Below, in pieces: positions 59,008 to 64,000 of a stretch of DNA of 64,000 nt. Under the pieces are notes generated by a model, which worked only from the letters and a program-made list of their open reading frames with translations, searched no databases and was not told the DNA's origin. Location: NCBI GenBank assembly GCA_029204225.1, contig CM055113.1, positions 18,135,746 through 18,199,745 on the forward strand, in the 5' to 3' direction. Positions within the stretch are counted from its first letter, which is position 1. Each line of letters begins with the position of its first letter. Made by a program: the position numbers and the translations under genes. Origin of the DNA: Diphasiastrum complanatum. Taxonomy: Eukaryota > Streptophyta > Lycopodiopsida > Lycopodiales > Lycopodiaceae.

Positions 59008-59580
59008 TTTCTGGGCAAAGATGTTCCCAGAAGTGCATTTCTCAGAAACACGTTTCTGGATCTAGAATCGCTGGAAAAAAACAGAAACAGATATTAAAAA
59101 ATTCATAGGGATTGACAGAATCCAACAGGCATTGATGAACCTAAATTGGACCACATTATACCTAAAACATTCGGCAACCTACATAAATGTACTGCCCTTA
59201 ATTCATCCTTTAATTTTGATGCATCTATGGCTACAGGTTACACTATACCTGTGTAGTGCCAATGCTCACAACTTAAAAAAAATTTCGAGCATTTATTTGT
59301 TTATTACTTATTTTCTTATCAGAATTGACTAAAAAAAAGGATGTTAGTTTTCAGTTGAACCACCATCAAACACAATAAACGCAAATGAGTTTGCTGGTAA
59401 TTAGGCTACATACCGTGAGTGCCAAATATTAGCAACTCTAGATGGTCCATAACATAAATAAAGCCATGTAGAAATGCGTAGAATTGGCTTGCTACACACA
59501 AATAGAGTCTAATGCACACCTTTGGATAGGACTGTCAAAGGATCCTCAATAGCCTATGATTCTTCTTGTGCTTGTTAGTC

Positions 59581-59723
59581 TTAAGCATAGTTGCAGAGAA
59601 TCGCGATTCGCGAACAAGTTTTTTTTTTTGTGCGATTCAGAGAACAGAAAAAAAAAAACAGCTATTTTTTGACAGCGATTCGAATCGCGATTCTAGAATC
59701 GCAAGTGCAACTATGGTTCTAAG
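59581..59723. repeat. fold-back (MITE-like) repeat
   Basis: CATAGTTGCA and AATCGCGATTCG on the left are mirrored by CGAATCGCGATT and TGCAACTATGG on the right, around a T-run and A-run core. About 140 bp, imperfect. No transposase; no clear target duplication. Confidence 0.65.
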
Positions 59724-60780
59724 CCAACCTTTATAACCACAAGAAGGATAACTTGCATATATGCCAGGCCAGAAGTGAATAGACATGTTTCATCACCGAA
59801 TTGAACAAATCTTTATAGAGAGTAGCAAAGCACATAGTAGGAGAAAGGGTTGACCATATCTGAACCCAAAGGCATTTGCCAGAAGGGAAGAAGGTGAGAT
59901 GTTACAGGCTATATTTTATGGTTTGGGACATCTGTTTGAGCCATTTATCCACACTTGTTATCTATCATTTGGACCATGCTGTTTGGCAGGCATTTTTTGG
60001 CATTCATCTTAATCACTTATTGATCTTTTTGCTATTAGTTGGTCTCTAGTTGTACGTGTAGATCCTACTCTAGTTTGGGCCCTCAACAATGGATTTTTAG
60101 CTCAAGCTCAGACGGTTCTGCCTGTCTGAGTTTGGCCTCAGGCTCAGGTGGTTCACAAATCAGATTGCAAGGCTGGTCGATGAAAGCAAACTTAAGTATG
60201 AGCTTGAGATGCAAAAATTCCAGCATTTGATTGGGAGTCTCAATGCCAAGATCCTCTCAACAAATTTGCCCAATTTCAGTGCTAACTTATCGTGTCCTGT
60301 TCCAAGGATCCAATCAACCAAACCTAGATCAAAGATCTCCCTAGCTATGCAACTCTAGCCATGTCTCAAATTTCAATAGTGGAAGGAGTGGGAGAATCCA
60401 GCATAATCCTATGGATCCACTATGTATTCTTTTGATCAACTTTATTTTGCATGCATGAACCGGATGGTAAAACATAGGCATATCGATTAGTAATGTCTAG
60501 GGACAATTACTCGTGAGTTATTGAGACTTCTTGATGTGAATTTGACTTACTAACTCAGATATGATGTAGAATCCTACTGCATGTGGTGTATTAATATGAA
60601 AGGCCTTCACCTAGACATTCAAATATTTCTAAATTATGAACAATTGACTGAGTCAAAAGCGTCACTTTTGAGTTAGTTGGATTACCTTACAATGTGTAAT
60701 TGTTTACTAGCACTGTTGGTTTTTGTATTGCTTATAAGTTTCAATTCATGGCGAGTCTAGTCTTCATGGATTTGTGCTAT
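59724..60780. other. intergenic, no gene seen
   Basis: No supported reading frame, element hallmark or RNA gene. A Ser/Gly-rich 63-codon stretch at 60039-60230 has no support from motifs or splice context. Confidence 0.5.
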
Positions 60781-61360
60781 TTAGGCTTTACAAAGTACCA
60801 AGTGACATTGTGAATGTTCACCGGTCACTTATGGTAAGATGTATTTGTTAAAGACATCATTGAGCTTTAGTTCTTCCAATCATTCGAAATTGGATGGTTA
60901 GATGGTAAGAACAATCAGTTGATGGAGCGTATGTCTCCAAACAACAATCTCAATAGGAGAGGTAGATACCTTTAATCGAGTTTGCTTATAACATTAGTAA
61001 GCATTCGGCTACCGGTTATAGTCGTTCATGCTTATGTATGGATATCGACCTAGATCTCCTCTCTTAGTGGAAACTCGATTGATCAAGTTTCAAAGACTAG
61101 CCTATTTCTTGAATATTATTCAAGAAATGTTACAGATATTCAGTGAGAATGTCCATTGTGCCCAGGATAGGGACGAACGTTATGCTAATCTGAGCAGGGT
61201 CGCCTCGAGATTCTCAAGTAGGAGATTGGATATAGTTGTGAATTAGGAGGGATTCTAAAGTAATGCGAAAAAAGGCATGCATCACAAGTTCTCTACTTGT
61301 TACAGGGGACTATACAAAATCCTCAAAAGGATTGGATCTTTGGTTACCAATTGGAACTCT
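60781..61360 (+). mobile_element. Gypsy integrase scrap G7
   Basis: On the plus strand, FAYNISKHSATGYS followed by MYGYRPRSPLL and a helical stretch (QEMLQIFSENVHCAQDRDER) match the C-terminal end of a Gypsy integrase; compare SATGYSPFMLMYGFQPRS of G8. Nothing else of the element is recognised. Old fossil. Confidence 0.65.
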
Positions 61361-61429
61361 TGGAAGGAATCAAGTGCATCTTATAAATAATCAGATAAAT
61401 ACTATCAAGCATTCACCATAAGCAATCAC

Positions 61430-61671
61430 CATGAAGAGTAGCTGCCCAATCAGCATCTGTGTAACCTACCAACATTGGCGCTTCAGGCTAATCATACTTC
61501 AAACCAAAATTCAATGTCCCTTGAATGTACCTGAGAATACGTTTAGCAGACTTCCAGTGTGCTTGACTCGGATCTTGCATAAATTGACTAACAACACCAA
61601 CAACATAAGAACTATCAGGTCGTGTGTGTGTCAAATAGATCAAACTACCCACTAGTTGCCTGTAATAGATC
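61430..61671 (-). mobile_element. Copia scrap C5 (RT end)
   Basis: On the minus strand, YRQLVGSLIYLTHTRPDSSY followed by VVGVVSQFMQDPSQAHWKSA and RILRYIQGTLNFGLKY is the conserved segment between RT and RNase H of Copia elements. Only about 240 bp; adjoining G8's LTR. Confidence 0.8.
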
Positions 61672-62018
61672 CTAACACCATAGTAGGGCAAACACTAACT
61701 GATCCACCCAACCTTGCCTACTCCTTGATATAGAGTAAGCCCCTCCTAGCCCAGTGTGAGGACTGGTAGCATGCAACTGCCAAGTGTCGGCGACGTGACA
61801 CTGACGTGGCCGACTGCACGTCGGGACCCAACTGGGGGCCCTATCCTGGTGACAGGGTCCCTAGGCTGTGTTAGGCCCGCCATGGCTATGGACTGTGCAG
61901 GGGCACACTACTCACATTGTCTTGCCTTGTGGGTCATGTACGTTGGACACGACCCTGACTGTGGTATCTAACCTATCTGTGTTCTCTAGGGTTCAGCACT
62001 GGTCACGAGCTCGTAACA
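61672..62018 (-). repeat. G8 3' LTR
   Basis: On the minus strand the LTR opens TGTTACGAGCTCG at 62018, right after the polypurine tract at 62019-62032. The far end is near the Copia scrap, approximate. More GC-rich than other LTRs here. Confidence 0.65.
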
Positions 62019-62029
62019 CTCCCTCCCCC

Positions 62030-63210
62030 TTAAGAATCGTCTTGGTCCTCTAAGACAAATTCTGGAAAAATCTTGCGAAGGACGCTGCCTCTTTCCCAAG
62101 TGGCATTCTCAACAGGCTGATCATTCCACTTAACCAGATATTCTCGATATAGAGTATGACGAGTCTGCGTCTCTCTACTATCAAGAATCTCCTCTGGTTC
62201 ATGTGGAGGTTGTTGAGGATCCAATGGGAGAACTAGAACACTGTCCCCTACCAAATTGTCTGATCTGGTTTTCGTAACTGACTTACATGAAAGACTGGAA
62301 AAACCTTACTGCTGTGTGGGAGTTTTAGTTCATAGGTGACCTCGCCTAGTCTCCTACTGATGATAAAGGGACCACAATACCTTGGAGACAACTTAGCACA
62401 CACTCCTGATTTGAGGGTTTTAGAGTCGACTGGGACTCTCAAGTAGACTTTCTCACCAGTGGAGAACTGCACATCCCGTCTGTGTGGATCTGCATAATGC
62501 ATGGCTCGATCCTGGGACTACCTAATGCTATGCTTAGCATGTTCTATCATCTGGTTTAGGTCCTCTAAAAAGTTTCTGGCTGCTTCAACTTTTTCTTGTT
62601 TAAACCCTACAGCTGTGGATGAGCGTGGCTGAAAACCGTACATCAGCATAAATGGGCTGTATCCCGTAGCTGAATGTTTGGTACTGTTGTAAGCAAACTC
62701 TAATATCGAGAGATACTCCTCCCAATTAGTCTGCTTCTTGCTGACGTATGCACGAAGCATATCCTCCAGCACCTGATTTACCCTCTCTGTTTGACCGTCC
62801 GTCTGTGGATGGTCGGTAGTACTCATATTAAGTTTAGTATGGAGATAATGGAATACTGCCCTCCAAAAATTTCCAGTAAACTTACTGTCCCTGTCGCTAA
62901 CTATGCCGGAAGGTAGAGCGTACAATTTAAATAGCCCGTCTACAAACAACCTCGCTAACTCTAGAGCTCTAACGGTTGTTTTGGTCGGAATAAAATGAGC
63001 CATTTTGGTCAGACAGTCAACTGTGACCCATATAGCGTCATTACCCTTTTGGGTTTTAGGCAGGCCTACTATAAAATTCATGGAGATACTCTCCCATTTA
63101 TCAGCTGGTATTTCTAAGAGATGCAACAACCCTCCTGCCTTTAAACGCTCTGCTTTGTTTACTTGACATTTCTGGCAACTGGTTACATACTGGTGGATGT
63201 CCTTTTTCAT
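62030..63210 (-). pseudogene. G8 integrase and chromodomain
   Basis: From 63.2 kb down: a zinc-finger end CQKCQVNKAERLKAGG, the catalytic core (SMNFIVGLPKTQKG, SDRDSKFTGNFW, HPQTDGQTERVNQVLEDML), the C-terminal barrel (YLRVPVDSKTLKSG, GPFIISRRLGEVTYELKL, VFHVSQLRKP), and a chromodomain (YLVKWNDQPVENATWERGSV) at about 62.03-62.2 kb. Chromodomains direct such elements to marked chromatin. Fossil. Confidence 0.9.
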
Positions 63211-63990
63211 ACTGGGCTAGAAAAATTGCCTACGAAGAAGTTCATAGGTCTTCTGTATGCCTGGATGTCCCGCACTAGGATTGTCATGACATTCATATAG
63301 GACCTGCTGCCTATAATCCTCTGAATTGGGGACACATACTCTATCCTATAGAGCAAGTACTCATCCTGAATGGAATATTGTTTCCATTTGAATCCTTGAG
63401 TCAACTAATCCTCAACCATTGGGGTTTGCTTGGGTAATACAGGCTCAGAATCCTCAACGTCATCTGACGACGTATACTCGGACTCATCATCATCCTCAAT
63501 GGAAGCTGCCGTATTCTTGGATGAACTGGCACCAGCCCCGGGAACTGGTCCTGGAGTCTGTAACTGTCTGCTCTGGACTGAGTTCCAGATAGTAGAGAAG
63601 AATGCATCATGCTGGCATTTCCCTCTCAAGGACTCGAGTAACTCATTACGAATCTGAGTAAAACTCAGCTCATTTATCATAGGCATTCTGCTAAGGGCAT
63701 CTGCTACTGTATTGAATTTTCCATGTCTATATCTGATAGACAGGTCAAACTCTTGCATCAACTCTGCCCAACGAGCTTTCCGACTTCTAAGCTCAGGTTG
63801 ATTGCAAAGGTATCTGAGACTCTCATGGTCTGTCAGGACCTCAAAGTTGGCACCATACAAATAATGCCTCCAAGTCTTAAGGGCATGGACTATAGAATAG
63901 AGTTCCTTTTCATAGGCACTATACCTAGTCTGAGCTGGCTCGAGTTTTTTACTCTCGAACGTAACTGGTTGTCCACCCTGAGTTAGCACA
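63211..63990 (-). pseudogene. G8 RNase H and connection to integrase
   Basis: RNase H: YSAYEKELYSIVHALKTWRH, then YLYGANFEVLTDHESLRYL and GKFNTVADALSRMP. A long acidic/Ser-rich linker (SIEDDDESEYTSSDDVEDSE) follows before the zinc finger of integrase, longer than usual for chromoviruses. RT lies beyond the right edge. Confidence 0.88.
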
Positions 63991-64000
63991 ACACCTACTG

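Larger units (their letters stand above)
61672..64000 (-). mobile_element. Gypsy chromovirus G8, runs off the right edge
   Basis: Minus strand: 3' LTR (about 61672-62018), a polypurine tract (AAGGGGGAGGGAG), chromodomain, integrase and RNase H, with RT and the rest beyond the window. The chromodomain identifies the chromovirus branch. It is comparatively well preserved within the window, with a few breaks. Confidence 0.9.

Noticed and set aside
60039-60230. Ser/Gly-rich frame as a further exon
   Set aside because: No matching splice sites or phase with the cadherin-like gene.

Overview
This is a nuclear segment of a land plant, dominated by LTR retrotransposons in several layers of nesting, with one recognisable host gene. 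The Gypsy and Copia families, iMet- and tRNA-Asp-type primer sites, CT/GA microsatellites and a spliced proline-rich secreted protein all fit a plant. A large repeat-rich seed-free genome such as a fern is plausible, but I infer that only from the look of the element families. There is no bacterial operon, CRISPR array, rRNA or tRNA gene that I can see.

Left part (1-21.4 kb): a plus-strand Gypsy element (G1) runs in from the left edge and ends with its 3' LTR. Next comes a 55-bp tandem repeat, then the 3' LTR and 3' part of a minus-strand Gypsy (G2) that has G1's polypurine tract and carries a coiled-coil accessory frame. A minus-strand Copia (C1), a minus-strand Gypsy (G3) with its 5' LTR, and a fragment of a G1-like Gypsy (G4) follow. 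From 21.4 to 24.3 kb there is only degraded sequence with one acidic frame and small hairpins.

Middle (24.3-49 kb): this is a Russian-doll nest. Copia C3 (gag near 26.8 kb, pol near 45-48 kb) is split by a minus-strand Gypsy, G5 (27722-44923). G5 is itself split by Copia C4 (37692-43634), which landed inside G5's primer-binding site. C4 has a perfect 5-bp target duplication and G5 a 4-of-5 match. G5 carries a long accessory region between integrase and 3' LTR, preceded by an array of TTCnnGAA (heat-shock-element-like) motifs. Remains of another Copia (C2) lie outside C3. All these elements are treated as fossils; every one is broken, C4 least.

Right part (49-64 kb): a Gypsy scrap (G6) and a repeat-poor AT-rich stretch lead to an 82-bp tandem repeat. 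Then comes the host gene: signal peptide, proline-rich linker and a cadherin-like beta-sandwich domain split by an intron (54974-56443, perhaps a third exon at 56954). Downstream are a near-perfect 37-bp hairpin, a 51-bp tandem duplication and a fold-back repeat. The window ends with integrase and Copia scraps and a minus-strand chromodomain Gypsy (G8) that runs off the right edge.
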